Part shown: positions 37,401-50,085 of the stretch, piece by piece
How the letters are laid out: every line of letters begins with the position of its first letter
How positions within the stretch are numbered: the first letter of the stretch is position 1
Assembly (NCBI RefSeq): GCF_933775445.1
Contig: NC_065877.1
Coordinates: 5,952,001-6,016,000 of the forward strand
Direction of reading: 5' to 3'
Length of the DNA stretch: 64,000 nt
DNA from: Argentina anserina
Lineage: Eukaryota > Streptophyta > Magnoliopsida > Rosales > Rosaceae
Made by a program: the position numbers and the translations under genes
The notes under the pieces: model-generated
What the model was told of the DNA's origin: nothing
The model's database searches: none
The model's input: the letters and a program-made list of their open reading frames with translations, nothing else

Positions 37401-37957
37401 TGTAAATACTTGCAAATATAATTCAATAGGGGATAGCCTGTATAATGCAGGAGAAAAGGCATCCAGTTTTTTTATCTTAAAATCTGGGCTTCTGTCTTAA
37501 CCAGTAGTTCTTAATTTTTATATCAGTCCTTCATTCCTTTCTTCTTTAACAGGTTAAGGCACTTCTGAAACTATATTCAAAAGAGAAGTATATCCTTGTA
37601 GTGAACCAACAAAGAAGTGACTTTGAGGTATTTGTGTCATTTAAGGTATGTATCAATACTGATGGCAGGGGTTTAGAGAAGATTATTGTCAAAGTTTAAT
37701 CAAATGTATATTGGGCAAAAATGCAGGTAGGAGCTACAAGTATGTCCGTCCTACGAAGTGTATGGCAAGCGTATTGGTTACATGAGAACTGGAATAGCTC
37801 ATGCATGACACTTGAACAGCTTTCTCAAAGCCATTTGGAGATGGAAGATAGGTTTGAGGACTTCATCTTACAGTTGAATAGAATTGGCTGGGATACACTT
37901 CAAATTAACTTGAAGGTCCCCAAGGAAATTTCCCTCGATGAAATGATACCCATTTGA
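34417..37957 (+). CDS. RUS5: ROOT UVB SENSITIVE 5-like protein (RUS family, DUF647)
   Basis: Fifteen exons: 34417-34565, 34662-34721, 34843-34994, 35193-35293, 35374-35432, 35681-35727, 35803-35881, 35977-36049, 36228-36317, 36467-36526, 36638-36751, 36871-36931, 37018-37136, 37553-37645 and 37727-37957, giving 495 residues, close to the roughly 510 of Arabidopsis RUS5. The N-terminus is Ser/Arg-rich (SSRRTPNFRPCFSRTACSS) and looks like a plastid leader. The DUF647 core follows: KDFIFPAGFPGSVSDDYL, then Gly/Ala-rich helices (VGVGSFSGSTAAASAAAIRW), FDDDPKQWRLYADF and SLGNLTKAVARGL. RUS1 and RUS2 act in UV-B and auxin responses; the role of RUS5 is not well defined. Assignment to RUS5 rests on the matching gene order beside the carrier and AIRP2, and on the sequence type. 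Confidence 0.9.
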
Positions 37958-38829
37958 ATATCATATATGGTTTATCACAATGTTTCTGATGCCATTTGTT
38001 CTTGGTCTTAAGTTGGTTGATCTGCAAATGGCATCATGATGGCATTTGGATATTCATGCACGGATGCACCCTGGGTTTTCCCAGGAGCAAAGAACCTGAG
38101 CCACACAGAGGTTCTGCAGTTTTAGAGTGGAATCTGTTTTCCGTCTGGTGGGTTTTTTTAGAGTGAAATTTTGTCTGTAGGATCTTAATTATAAATGCTT
38201 CTCTATTCTGCAGTAAATCTCCTAACTGTGCATTATTCTTATGTTGCAAATTCTCTCATGTTATTCTATCGTTGTCAAAGATGTAATACTACAAGACAGT
38301 GACACTACGACACCGAGACTATAGCAGTCTATACGCAAGAAATTGTATCCAGACTTCAAACTTTCAGTCTATAGGAAAGCCAGTGACATCAATAGAACTG
38401 AGAAATCACATCTTACCAAATCATTTTATATTATGAATCAAAGAATGTGTTGGACCTCCTTAAACAGGTTCATTGTTATTGGTAAGCACTATTATTTATG
38501 GGATTCTCGATTCCACACTCTACTCTATCGTTTGTGCTTTCTTATTCAATGAAAAGAGTGACTTGACCCTGTTCTTGGCTCTGGTTAATTTGTCCATGCT
38601 GCAAGCAAAGCAAACGGTAGCTTCTCACTCCACGGTTGCCAATATCCTTGATCACTCTGGTAATAGGTTGGCTTGTCATTATCATCCAACCCCAAAGACT
38701 CAAGTTTCAGTATTCCTAACATTTTTCTCTTTAGGGTCTCACTGTTCCTAAATGGTAGTTTTCAAATCTTTCATGGTGCAGACTGCAACTTTCAGAATGT
38801 TTTCGTGTCCTTCCTTTTATGTAGCAACC

Positions 38830-38830
<1 letters not shown>

Positions 38831-38869
<39 letters not shown>
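38831..38869. repeat. AG dinucleotide microsatellite
   Basis: About 19 perfect AG units. Likely length-polymorphic; no function inferred. Confidence 0.95.
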
Positions 38870-38872
<3 letters not shown>

Positions 38873-39531
38873 ACAAAATCCCTCTTACCTCCTTAGTTAC
38901 CTATGACAAAATCTTACTCTCTTGTCATCAACACTTTGATTTTGATGCAATTTTCTCATTGACAAGCTACCTATTACCAATCATAAAGCACAAGAACATT
39001 ACTCACCTAATCCCCACGTTAGTCAATTCATAATAACTTGAGGTATAACGTGTATGTGCACTTTTCTTTCCAAAAATCACTACAAGATCGATCATCTTAG
39101 ATGGCCACTCTTCTTGTATTTGGTATTGGAAATTACTAGGCATATCCACAGATGAGCAATGAGGATATCTTAATATTATTTCGATGAATGAGGATACCTT
39201 AATTTATTTCTATCATCTATTGATTCGTTTGCTTAATTAGTGATAATCAACTCCAAGTTGGTGGATTCTTCTCTAAATTAATAAGGAGTATAGACTAATG
39301 GAATCCACCCTTTACAAGAAACCTATGGCAAAGTCTATATTAGAGTCCTCTGAAAGAAGCATATATTCTCACATTTTAATTTGTCTCAATCAATCAATAA
39401 GTTAACCCATTTATTATTGCAAATGCAGATTACTCAAAATACATCATTTCTTATTTTCCGAATTTATGCAAACAAGGAAAATAGTGTTGCAACGGGACAC
39501 GGTGCAGTGGGGACCACACCCACCAATGACG

Positions 39532-39794
39532 ACACGTCGCGCTAGAATTGTAACCACCAAAGACCGGGCCCCACATAACTAACGGTTTAAACCAGAACCC
39601 TGCCAGCAGGCCACGCGTCCCAAGACACGCCTCACCTGCTGTCGCACGCAGCCTCTATACACCCACCTCACCGAAACGACGTCGCATCATAATCTACCCG
39701 TTTCAAGTCGAATGAGATGTAAAATCAGATAGTCTTGTTCATCATCTTCTCTCGGCATTAATTTATGAAACGAGAGAGAGAGCCTGTTACGTGT
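39532..39794 (+). promoter_or_regulatory. Putative ABA-response (ACGTGT) cores in the AIRP2 promoter or leader
   Basis: ACACGT at 39532-39537 (ACGTGT on the minus strand) and ACGTGT at 39789-39794, with CACGCGTCC, a coupling-element-like GC word, near 39612. ABRE cores bound by ABF/AREB bZIP factors are ACGTGK. The known Arabidopsis homologue is ABA-induced, so the match is suggestive. Motifs this short also occur by chance. Confidence 0.4.
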
Positions 39795-40074
39795 GCTCTA
39801 AGCGAAAGCCAAGTAAGCCCCACCGCCTCCCTTTTCTCTCCCTCTCTTTCTCACACAGACACAGTGTTCCATATTCTCTCATAGCTAACGCTTCAGCAGT
39901 TACAGCCCCAAAACCCCATAATAAATTATCACGTATTCTCCTCCTTCTTCTTCGTTTGTAGTCTTTCAATCTGAAACAGAGACGAGGTTTTGGGGTGATG
40001 ATTTATGATTAGTTGTTTTTGATGGGAGAGATTAATTGTTGCTTGAAACTGTGATTGAGTTGGTGAGCCCGAAC

Positions 40075-42240
40075 ATGCGCAAGTCTTTTAAGGATTCGCT
40101 TAAGGCGCTTGAAGCTGATATTCAGTTTGCCAATACTTTGTAAGCATGTACTCCTTTTCTTTTTCTTTTCATCAATCTAAAAGCCTGCACCCACAGTTCA
40201 GTTTAGTTTAGTTCTCTCTGTTGGGTTCATGGATTGTCTGATTTTGGGAGATCCCCAGGTTTGCTTATTTGGAACAACTTTGATGGAAATTGTGTCGTGT
40301 TGCAACATTGATCTGTCTAGTTTTGTTTTCGAAATTTTCAGCTCTATGGTTACATATATACTAGTGCTATGCAAGATTAGGTTTCAATAGTTTGTGCAGG
40401 TTGAACAATTGAGTAGTGTTGTAATGATTCTGCTCGAAACCTACCTCACAATTTCTTATGAATTGTTTGCTGAATTCTAAGAATGAGGGAAATTAAGGTT
40501 AATTAAGCTGATTGAACAGGGTTTGTGCTTGTTTGAGTATTTTCTCTATAATCTTTCTGACTTTGTCGGCTGCAATTTGTTAGTTCACTGTTTCAAATTA
40601 GGTAATATTTTGTTAGGAGAATTTGTGTATAAATATAGTAAATATCCTTATCATCTTCTGATTCCAGCCATTATGAAAATTTGTTGGCCCTTTCCGTAAC
40701 TTACAAATTTGAGTTCCTAAATTTTGTTTTTCGTGCATCATTCATGTTGGATTTTCTGGAGGGGTACGGTTAGGAAAGTTGCATCTTGTTGGTTTCATCT
40801 ATTCTTACAGTGGTTTCTAACTTGTAAGATCTATCTTGGTGACACAGGGCGTCTGATTATCCAAGAGAATATGATGGGGGTTGCCTTCAGATGAGATTAT
40901 CGTATAGCCCCACCGCTCAATTCTTTCTGTTTCTTATTCAGTGGACTGGCTATCACCTTGCCGGTGCCTTAGGATTGCTTAGAATTCTTATATACAGAGT
41001 AAATTGCATTCTGTTCTACACATCAATTGTTATTTTCAGCTATAGTTTGATTGATATGAAGTTATATGGAATTATGGATCACTCTGTCTTATCTGTCGTC
41101 TAATATGATACAATGGTCTAAGCAAATTTCTCCTTGTCTTGGGCATGAAAATGTCATTTTAATGATTTTGTTAATTTTTTGTCACAGGCGTATGAGGATG
41201 GGAAGACCACCAAGTCAATTCATGAAAGAAAAGCTAGTTTAAAAGAGTTCTACAGTAAGTGAAAAATGATAAGAAAAAAGTAAATTCGTGAATTTACTGC
41301 ATAGCAAATCCATTTTGATTTTTTGAGATACAGGTGTGATATTTCCCTCATTACTGCAACTTCAAAGGGGTCTGACTGATGTAGAAGAGCGGAAACAGAG
41401 AGAAATATGTTCCAAGTACAAGAGAACAGATGAGACAGACAAAGGAAAGCTATCCGAAATTGAGTTGGAGCGAGAAGAAGAATGCGGTATTTGCATGGAG
41501 ATGAACAGCAAGGTCGTATTGCCCAAATGCAGTCACTCTTTGTGTATGAAGTGCTACCAGAACTGGTAAGCAGCTGTTAAAAACCGTGTTCATCCTTTTG
41601 CTAATACTTCTGAATTACCTAATTGAATCCAAATTTCCCAGTTGCCCTTTCACATCTAGTAATTAATCTAGCATGTTTTTTTTTTCACTTTTAAACAGAT
41701 TCATGGCCTGATACATGATCATTTAGTATGTATAGTTGCATACATGCTTAAAAGTGAAGCAACCATTATACTGGGCATATATAGCAGCAGTCTAATATCT
41801 TGATGAGCTGATATCATCTTAAGGCTTCTTGGATGAAAGCTCTTTGTTCAAGAATACCATTACAATTTACATAGCGTAAAATTGTATATCTGGAGCAGAT
41901 GGCTCTTTGCATTCTGATGTGTGGTTTTTGTAATACGACCTGCATGACAACATGAGTTTAGTAACTATAGTTTTGTGATCTTCATTGAAGATTTCAACAC
42001 AGCTAAAAGATTGCCATTTTTGATTTATCTAGGCGGACACGCTCTCAGTCCTGCCCCTTCTGCCGGGACAGCCTTAAAAGAGTCGACTCATGTGAACTTT
42101 GGATCTACACCAGCAACAATGAAATTGTTGACCTTACTACAATCTCAAGGGAGAACTTGAAGAGACTATGTATCTACATTGAGAAGCTGCCTCTCCTTGT
42201 TCCAAATCATGGGGTTGTTTCTTATGACAATTATAGATAA
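40075..42240 (+). CDS. AIRP2: RING-type E3 ubiquitin ligase AIRP2-like
   Basis: Five exons: 40075-40139, 40848-40998, 41188-41254, 41334-41565 and 42033-42240, giving 240 residues (AIRP2 is about 242). It starts MRKSFKDSLKALEADIQFAN. A C3HC4 RING lies at residues 145-182: C145, C148, C160, H162, C165, C168, C179, C182, interrupted by intron 4 at W172. The N-terminal helical half includes SPTAQFFLFLIQWT. In Arabidopsis AIRP2 is a cytosolic E3 ligase that promotes ABA and drought responses. The long leader region upstream carries ABRE-like motifs. Strong match in length, ends and domain. Confidence 0.93.
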
Positions 42241-43011
42241 TGATCTATATGAATTGTTGTAGTCTTGTTAGAAGCAGGTCCTATTTAAACAGGCTGGGAA
42301 ACCTTTACCCATAGTCAACTCCAGGCTGATTGTATATGGCTCATTCAATTCATTTGCACTCTGTGAAAGTTGTAAATAGCATCCTGTGTTGTTAGTCTGC
42401 TTCAGGCACATTCATTTGTATATATATGAACTACCCAACCGTTTAATTGTGGTTCAGTGGTCAGCTTGATTTGAAACTGTACTGCACTTTTCCTCAGAAG
42501 TTTCTGCGTCTACCTTGCTATCCTTGTTCGGCCTCAAGTTTAAATAAAATCAACTGCATTTGAAATCAATTGAAGGTATTGCAGATTGTTTCCCACCGTA
42601 TTCTCGGATTACTTGTTCAATTCATTTGTAACAGAGATGAGATAAAACCATCATTTTTCTGAAGCAATTAAGAAAAAATGTGAAAAGCGTTATGTAATTA
42701 AAAAATATGGTAATTTAGAGGCAAAGGATTTCTAAAAAAAAAAAAGAGGCAAAGGAAAAGGAAAAGGGGAGATTTTAGGTTGCAAATCAAGTATGAAACT
42801 GGGGGATAAGATTAGTAACGTTATCACATAAACTAACAAGAACTAACAGGAAAGCTACTACTTAGGCTCCTGCTTAAGTGATTATAATATGGACACAGTA
42901 GTTCGAAATAATTGTAGTCTGATTCCAAAAACACCATGCAACCTTAGTTTACGAAATCCAAAATCTACTCTAAACAAAGTAACCACTTTGCCAACCAGAG
43001 GAGTTACGATC
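42241..43011. other. Convergent 3' UTR region of AIRP2 and HMGB1
   Basis: 770 bases between two stop codons facing each other. It holds both 3' UTRs and poly-A-like tracts (for example near 42735). No gene or transposon ends seen. Confidence 0.5.
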
Positions 43012-44753
43012 TCAATCGTCATCTTCCTCTTCTTCACCATCATCCTCTCCTTCATCCTCATCATCCACCTCTTCCTCCTCTGCTTCCTCCGCTTTTGGTT
43101 GAGCCTCCTACAATAAGAAATCAGCAAATATGCATCAGAACAACTGCAGAAGCACACATACTATTCATAGACTGAAAAACTAATACATACAAAACTCATG
43201 TATTTTGCTGGCTGTTTTTTTTTTTGGTTAACATATTTTGTTGGCTGTTACCCCCACCAATCTATAAATAAAATTCATTTTATTGTCCTCTGCTACTACT
43301 CCCTTCTTTTACCTTTCGTTGGAACTTCCTACTTGATTCAACACAGCCATCAGGTTTTTAAAAAGACAGGCTTGTAGTTCAACCATAAATCATTTTAGAT
43401 ACACTTTTTGGATTATTCTCCACTTTTGGTCTCCCATGTCTTGCTCACTTCCCACTGACAACAGGAAGTGGATCACTAAAAGGTAATAACCTAACACACA
43501 TCCCAATTGGAATTTTGGAATCCAATCCGGAACTTGCCAATGGTTTATGTGTTTTTCATTACTAAAATAACTTATTGCCATGAGAAGGAAGAAAACAGGA
43601 AGTAAGGCAAAGCAACAGTGGTATATATAGGACTACCTCCCCACTAGCCTCATCGTCTTCATCATGCACTTCAGATCTTGACCTCTCTGACTCTTCATCA
43701 GCATCATCAGGTGCACCCTGCAATGAATAAAATGATAAATTGTTAAGAACAATCTTAAAAAAGAGGCAAGCCAACACATCCATCCTGTAATTAGAAGGTC
43801 AGACACTGATATCACTCATCACTCACCTGCTTTTTGTCATAGATTTTCATCTGCTTTTCATACTCTGTCTTCGCTTTTGCAGACTGAGCTTCATATGGAG
43901 CTTTTTCCTTTGGAATCCATGAAGAAAAATGAAAGTAAGTGACAAGTGTAAATATCACAAAAATCAAGTTGGTACTTGGCTAACAAACACACTGTCTTCT
44001 ATATGTCCAAAACTCAATTGGATGTGCATCCCCAGCATGCAGACCAAGTGCTAACCAAAAAGAGGGGTACCGGATTTGAAAATTTTGGGCATATAATAAC
44101 AAAAAGAAAATAAACACTTACAGCGTCAGTCAGGGATCTCCACTTTTCTCCTCCAGCTTTCCCAACCTTCAAGTTCATGCAATAAACAGATAAGTTCTCT
44201 TTCGGAGATATGACAAGATCTGACTATAACTATTGGATCATGAAAAGTCAATAAATCACTTACAGCTGCCACCCCTTTCACATTGGGGTTATCTTTCTTG
44301 AACTCTTTCCTGAACTCACCACTTTGACAAAAACAGAATAGTTAGAACACCCACAAAAAAATTATCTAAATTTCAAAGAGTACCACTACCTAAAGTTTTG
44401 AGATAGGAGATACATACAGGAACACAAAAAAGGCACTGGGTGGCCTCTTAGGCTTGTTGGGGTCTTTCTTGGCCTTCTTCGTCTGTTTGGCCTTTCCTTT
44501 GCTACCCTTATCAACTGGAGCAGCAGCCTTTCGTTTCCCAACTCTCCTGAAAATAAGACGGCACATTTTACGCGTGCATCAAAAAAGCTAAACAAGACCT
44601 TAACTATGATAGTTAAGCAAATTAAAATGTAAATCCTAAACGACTGAAACCAAAGTGAAAAGAATAGTTTGCAAACAGAAAGGAACCGCCAACTCACCCA
44701 TCATCGACAGGTTTCAGGGCTCTAGCTCCCCCCTTAGCCTTGGCAGGCCTCAT
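43012..44753 (-). CDS. HMGB1: High mobility group B protein (HMGB1 type)
   Basis: Seven coding exons on the minus strand: 44753-44698, 44546-44418, 44321-44264, 44166-44122, 43907-43827, 43717-43637 and 43107-43012, giving 181 residues (Arabidopsis HMGB1 is 178). A basic N-terminal part (ALKPVDDGRVGKRK) is followed by one HMG box at about residues 47-120, starting KDPNKPKRPPSAFFVFL and including KAGGEKWRSL and EKAPYEAQSAKAK. An acidic tail ends EEEEDDDD. It is a nuclear architectural protein that bends DNA and assists chromatin and transcription complexes. A 5' UTR intron precedes exon 1. The acidic tail is coded by GA-rich repeats in the last exon. Confident. Confidence 0.94.
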
Positions 44754-44769
44754 TATTCTGAGATTAAGC

Positions 44770-45364
44770 CTGTATGCCAAAACACAGCAATTCAATCATC
44801 CGCTAATAACATGAACATAACAGGACAACCAAACAACAGGAGGGCAGTATTCAAGTCAGGGTCAAACACCCAGCCACTATACAATGTCAAGTCAACGCGC
44901 CCACACAAACCAACCAGACCGCATGCATTCATTCATAATCATATCAGCTACAAACATAGCTCCATAAATACACACATACATGAAATTACTAAAATTTATT
45001 GCTGTTCGAGTGACATCAAAAACTAAACTGAAATTCAAAAAAAAAAATATTTAACATAAATTATTCCAAAACTAAATTAGCTGATTTTCACGATTGACAA
45101 ACAAATCAACAAAGCTGTAAATAAATCCAATTTATCAACCAGCTAAAATCATTAACACTGACGAGCAAAAAAAAAAGGAATACGAACAATACGAATTCAG
45201 CCGACAACTTCCAAAATAATTGCAATCACGGGCAACCAAATACTAAATTACTGAAATTTCAAAGCAAGCAAAACAGAGCATATTTAATTATAATTTTGAA
45301 TTAAAAAAACAGCGACTGAAACAGAAGTAGATCTGAGAAAAACAAAGAAGAAGAAAAGGCTTAC
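44770..45364 (-). other. 5' UTR intron of HMGB1
   Basis: On the minus strand GCTAAG|GTAAG at 45365/45364 and ATACAG|GCTTAATC at 44770/44769 form good splice borders, joining a leader exon (from about 45.4-45.6 kb) to the exon that carries the ATG. The leader exon contains a GAAGA pentamer repeat (about 45461-45486). Leader introns of this kind often raise expression; that is inference. Confidence 0.6.
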
Positions 45365-45599
45365 CTTAGCAAAAAGGAATCTGGGGCAATTCGCCTGAGA
45401 AAAACGCCAAAACCCGAAAGAGAGAATCAAAGGATTAGTGAATACAGAGAAGAAAAAACAGAAGAGAAGAGAAGAGAAGAGAAGAGTAAGACTAACAAGA
45501 GAGAGATGAGAGACCGGAAGGAGCGGTACGAGGCAAAAGAGAATAAGCGGCTCAAGAGGTCAGCGGGAGAAAAGGGTTTTACCTACTACACCCGGTTTC

Positions 45600-46907
45600 C
45601 GAGGGTTTCCAGAAGGCGAGGGTTTTCTTTCTCTCTCTCAGAGTCTCAGATCAAATCAAGGGGTTGAGATAGTTCTGATAGATGATCAGTGGTGTAGTGG
45701 CATTAGGGGATGATTGCCGCCAAGTTATCCCCTACAGCCAAAGACAAGCTAGGTATCTTGTTCCATTCTTCACACGTGTCGTCACAAGCATTGCGCCACC
45801 TGGGCTGTAGGGCACTTTGACCTAGAGTGGTATTTGATGCTGAACTATGACGACTTTGTTGGGTTTGGGCTTCGTTACTTCAACCAATTGGTTGGGCTGA
45901 ATCAAAGTGAGGAGTCACTGCGGAGTGCGGACCAATAATAACCTCTTTTTTTGTCTGAAAACAAAACGAAAAATTTAAAATCATCACCAATTCGCAAAGG
46001 TGAAGTTAAATTCAAGTATGGTAGTTGGGGTGGACTCATATCATCGGTGCGTTTTAGAGCACCAACTGAAGACCGAACTCTACCAAAAATAGGTATTGGA
46101 TGAGTAGAGTGTGCAACCTATTGTATGGAACTTGTAATATGTGTGCAACCTTATCGTATGTAACCCTTAACAAATAAGAACGTACATGACACATGATACA
46201 ATATATAACATTAATAATTAGATACATATCGATTCAATTCAGTTAAAACGGTTTTTTTTTTTGCATGGACTAAACTGCTGCCAAACTATCTTGTTTAATT
46301 TGGTGTGGTTTCCGGCTCTCATGTAACAATTTTGTATGGCTTCAATTTCACAGTCAATGTGATGTGCTTTTGGTCGATTTTTGGTTTTTTGTTGCTCAAA
46401 AGTCCACCCCTTATACTGTAGAAGTTCATCACGGTTCCTATACATCAAAACTTGTGTTGAATTTTAGAATGAAATGTAGTGGAATTGAGTTAAAGTCCAT
46501 GATCGATCAGCAGTGGTAGTTGTTCACAATAGGAGAGTGAACAAGATAAGTGTGAATTAGGATGACACACATATGCTAGGATTGTAAACAACAGACTTTG
46601 TTGCACAGGATTCATCAAGCGATACTAAGCTACTACACCATTCCATCAACAACAACTTTACAGTTAACTAGGTGAACGTATATATCCACTGTAAACATAA
46701 CACACGAGCAAGGTCATTGGCGATTCTCTATCAACTCCTCCACCAATAGCATGCAATTTAATGAAGGAGGAATGCTTGTGGCCACAGGAAAACCCAGGTA
46801 GATTTTATAGTTAGATGCAACCACAACCACAACAACTGCCACACTGCCGCTGGTCACTTCACATCAGTCATCGAGTCCATTTCCATTACCCCACTACGCC
46901 ATCACCA
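45600..46907. other. Divergent intergenic DNA between HMGB1 and LHCB4
   Basis: About 1.3 kb with the HMGB1 promoter at the left. 45.97-46.7 kb is AT-rich with no recognised feature. A short minus-strand frame near 46.24-46.45 kb has no family match that I know. Confidence 0.4.
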
Positions 46908-46925
46908 GATAAGGCGAAGATAAGG
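46908..46925 (+). promoter_or_regulatory. Pair of I-box light-response motifs before LHCB4
   Basis: GATAAGG at 46908-46914 and again at 46919-46925, spaced 11 bases start to start, about 200 bases before the ATG. GATAAG I-boxes are common in light-regulated promoters such as those of LHC and RBCS genes. A possible TATA-like stretch (GATAAAATAT) lies near 47008. Confidence 0.6.
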
Positions 46926-47116
46926 CCGACCCCCTCACAGCCGTCAGATGGATACTCCCCCCATTCCAACGGCCTCAATCCTTCCCTTCAGATAATCCTC
47001 CAAACGTTGATAAAATATCTCCCTCATTTTCCAACATAACTCCAACCTAGTTTTGATCTAGCTCCTCCACCACTCCCATACCACACTACACTGCACACCT
47101 CCGTCACACGTTAGCC

Positions 47117-48288
<1,172 letters not shown>

Positions 48289-49089
48289 GCATTGTGTGCT
48301 GTTGTCGAGTTAATTAGCTGAATCATGAGTTGTACTGGTACTGCTTATCTTGTAAAGATTATGAAATGCGATGTGATGAAATGGGATTACTACTACTTGT
48401 TAAGTGACTAAATGGACTAAATGTTAATGTCTCATAGACTCGTTACTAGTGGTAATTTTTCTTATGATGATGTCTTTAATGTAGCTAAGTTCATACAGAA
48501 GCTTCTCTAATGTTAATGCCTAATCTTCTACCCAAAATCCAGAGCTCATTGTTAACCTTTGGAACAGCAATTTAGAGGGTTAGCTGCCCCCAACATAGAA
48601 AGAAGATTACAAATGAATGTACATACAAATCCTCGATCAACAAGTATTGTTAATCCACGTGCATTATAAGATAAAAACAAAGTAGATGTTAAATTGCTGT
48701 TGATAATAATGAGATAATATTCATAATATACAGACGTCCAAAATGATTATAAACAGATAAAATTGGTTTACAAATGCATCCATCATATTAGTAACAAGAC
48801 TCAAAACACAGCACAAATGGCATTGGCTTGATAACGAAGCAAAGGCAGAAAGGTAAATAAATACGCTCCATGGCTCCCATGCTATTCTTCCGGCTTTTTG
48901 TGTGTTTTCTTAACTGGCTTTAGTATAAGAATAGTCGATCAAAAGCCCAAAAAGTATCGGGTTAGAGAGAACACGCAGCCCGATTGCATGCACACAAAGG
49001 TGTTCGATCATATGCCTCTGCTAAACTGAACACCATCTTGCATTAGTGATACAAATGCTTCGATTCCGCTGAGTATGTAACCCTGGAAC
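48289..49089. other. LHCB4 3' UTR and spacer
   Basis: About 0.8 kb of AT-rich DNA. The first 200-250 bases are the likely LHCB4 3' UTR. The remainder shows no gene, terminal repeat or RNA that I recognise. Confidence 0.4.
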
Positions 49090-50085
49090 ATGTGGAGTTT
49101 GACCTACAAGTTCTTCACGGCTGGGGTAGTAGGTCTCTATATTTCAGATGAAATAGCCACTGTTGTTCCTGTGATCCTATATCGTCAAATACCTATCGAC
49201 AAACTCTTAGGGGTTCATCTACATTCAATCCCCGAAGATACAAGTTCATGCCAGCTGGTTGGTATCTCACGAGACGATCGTATGCTAATTACTTTCGTTT
49301 TCGATGATTGTTTGTTTATTAAGTCTGATTATGATCTTGTTTGCTTCATTAGTCTGATTATGATCTTGTTTGCAGATAGACTGTGTTTGGCTAGATAGAT
49401 TGTGTATTGACGATTAATTAGCAGTTTTCGCTTACTGTGTATAGATTGTAGTCTTCAGGTATCGTCTCCTCCCTACATTTCGTGAGTACCATTTTCTTAT
49501 TTATGGTGAGATACATATACTGAGAACTTTGATTTTTTATTTTTTATTTCTTTGGGTTCATTTTGCAGCTCACCAAGTAATTTCTTGGAGCATCGAGTTC
49601 CGGAGGGACATTGCTGGGTTGAGCCGTTGAGGAAGACAATCTTAGCAACTGTGAGGATTCAAGATCACTTTACCTAGCTAGAGTAGGGATGTCTGCTAAT
49701 TTTTTCTTTAGGATCGAAAGATAGTTTAATATTATATATAGTCTTCCCCTTATGAACCATTGATGCAGTACGTTGTTGTTGCCAAAGAAGTGAAAACCCA
49801 CTCAAACTAGGAATTTGGCATTTCATTCAGAAGTTACATTTAACTTTTATCTACTTGATGAACAAGCTGCATGCTCAGTAGGGACTTAATAGCATGACAT
49901 GAATCAGATTTGCAGGGTATATATATATATATATATAGTAACTTGCAACTGTGGCGAGCTTGAGACCTTCAATATATTTGTCACTCCGCTAACTTAAGCT
50001 ATTCTTCGCAGATTCCTCAGGGTTTAATTCAAGGAAAGTGAAATATATCGTGTGTCCTGCTCAGAGAGTAGGTGCCGTACGTTCA
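49090..50085 (+). pseudogene. Decayed mitochondrial inner membrane protease subunit 2 (IMP2)-like pseudogene
   Basis: Fragments in family order: MWSLTYKFFTAGVVGLYISD and ATVVPV (49090-49167), matching the IMP2 N-terminal helix; GSSTFNP (near 49210-49231), where the family has GSSMSPTFNP, so the catalytic-serine segment is damaged; SPSNFLEHRVPEGHCWVE (49570-49623); EDNLSNCEDSRSLY in another frame (from 49633); IPQGLIQG (50012-50035); and, after a one-base loss, KVKYIVCPAQRVGAVR (to about 50083). IMP2 is a signal peptidase (family S26) of the mitochondrial inner membrane. Intron-like gaps suggest a copy of genomic DNA rather than a retrocopy. Several independent lesions make a functional gene unlikely. 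One frameshift is an 8-base quasi-duplication at 49618-49633. Confidence 0.8.

Larger units (their letters stand above)
37958..40074. other. Intergenic DNA between RUS5 and AIRP2
   Basis: The RUS5 3' UTR (to roughly 38.3 kb), then AT-rich DNA without a recognisable gene, an AG microsatellite, and from about 39.48 kb a GC-richer promoter and leader for AIRP2. No transposon ends were identified. Confidence 0.4.

Noticed and set aside
42889..43157. Plus- and minus-strand frames over the HMGB1 acidic tail
   Set aside because: Shadows of the GA-rich last exon of HMGB1, which is explained by a continuous seven-exon model.
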